From Neoconidiobolus thromboides FSU 785 (Eukaryota; Entomophthoromycota; Entomophthoromycetes; Entomophthorales; Neoconidiobolaceae): 28,986 nt of DNA. Shown here one piece after another: positions 28,598 to 28,986 of this stretch. The position numbers were made by a program, and so were the translations under genes. Each line of letters begins with the position of its first letter. The first letter of the stretch is position 1. The stretch spans positions 1 to 28,986 of the forward strand of contig MU626494.1 of assembly GCA_025603075.1 (NCBI GenBank). The letters are read 5' to 3'. The notes beneath the pieces are model-generated. The model saw only the letters and a list, made by a program, of their open reading frames with translations, was not told where the DNA came from and did no database searches.

Positions 28598-28986
28598 TTA
28601 GATATTAACCTCTTTTAAACTTTCTGGTGGTAGCCTCTCTCCTTTAACTCCAACCTTATTAACGATAGATCTAACCTCATTATCCAAACTATCTGGAAAT
28701 TGCACTTTTAAAGTATCAAAATTATCTTCTAAATGAGCAATTGACGAAGCACCTGGTATAGAAATAAAATCATCACCCTATTTCAAATTAGTATAGAAAT
28801 AGCACTAAATACTTAACAAATACCTGTTTTAAAATCCAACCAATACAAAGTTGGGCTAATGAGCAATTATATTTTAAAGCTAATTTTTCCAATTCAGTAA
28901 CAATCATCAAATTGTGTGACATATTATCTCCCTGGAATCTAGGAATACACTCTAATCCTGAACCATCTAAAGTATCAGGATTGATT
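28598..28986 (-). CDS. Aldo-keto reductase, C-terminal part (cut by window end)
   Basis: Intact 3' end of an aldo-keto reductase gene on the minus strand. The penultimate visible exon is 28824-28986 (frame from 28985), encoding LECIPRFQGDNMSHNLMIVTELEKLALKYNCSLAQL...GWILKQ. A 46-bp intron (28778-28823, GTATTT..ATAG) follows, then the last exon 28598-28777, encoding GDDFISIPGASSIAHLEDNF..., with TAA at 28598-28600. PRFQGDN, the A-Q-L helix and IPG.....HLEDN are typical of the cofactor-binding C-terminal part of AKR enzymes, which reduce aldehydes or ketones with NADPH. The catalytic tetrad lies beyond the window. It converges on the dead paralogue at 27221-28436, with 161 bp between their ends, and shares its last intron position. 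Substrate unknown. Confidence 0.88.

Noticed and set aside
1-28986. CRISPR arrays, prokaryotic operons, tRNA or rRNA genes
   Set aside because: No regular spaced repeats, no rRNA-like sequence and no convincing cloverleaf; GT-AG introns show the DNA is eukaryotic nuclear.

Overview
This is a gene-poor, very AT-rich eukaryotic window. The spliced genes have very short GT-AG introns (45-53 bp), and the intergenic DNA is littered with small inverted-repeat elements and dead genes. A secreted GH18 chitinase with a Ser/Thr linker and a C-terminal cysteine-rich chitin-binding module points to a fungus. Together with an expanded family of intronless rhodopsin-like receptors, a CDK5RAP1 orthologue and the low GC, the best guess is an early-diverging, Conidiobolus-like (Entomophthoromycotina) lineage. 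That placement is inference from gene content and was not tested.

Layout. 1-347: 3' end of an unidentified gene. 348-4853: non-coding, with a decayed ~430-466 bp element present as two inverted copies (1634-2059 and 2461-2926) and two copies of a ~105 bp MITE-like element. 4854-14484: four rhodopsin-like seven-transmembrane receptor genes. Receptors 1, 2 and 3 (2 is inverted) are close paralogues that share promoter sequence; receptor 4 is divergent and has its own promoter. Receptors 2 and 3 share a 307-nt tract with one mismatch inside otherwise diverged genes, which indicates recent gene conversion. 14485-16925: no intact gene, but a frame-broken relic on the minus strand that may be transposon-derived. 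16926-18897: CDK5RAP1-type tRNA methylthiotransferase in four exons. 19178-20587: chitinase on the minus strand.

22570-26130: a tandem array of four copies of an unrecognised three-exon gene encoding a small N-terminally membrane-anchored coiled-coil protein. One copy is intact (24763-25324); three carry stops or frameshifts. Copies of the ~105 bp MITE lie 24-28 bp downstream of the first and last array members. 27221-28436: a dead aldo-keto reductase gene, convergent with an intact aldo-keto reductase gene cut off by the window end (28598-28986, minus).

The receptors and chitinase would act at the plasma membrane and cell wall or outside the cell, CDK5RAP1 in mitochondrial tRNA modification, and the reductase in NADPH-dependent carbonyl metabolism. 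No operon-like logic connects them. The main themes are local duplication, gene conversion, pseudogenisation and small-transposon activity. The most novel candidates are the coiled-coil array and the receptor cluster with its conserved promoter module.
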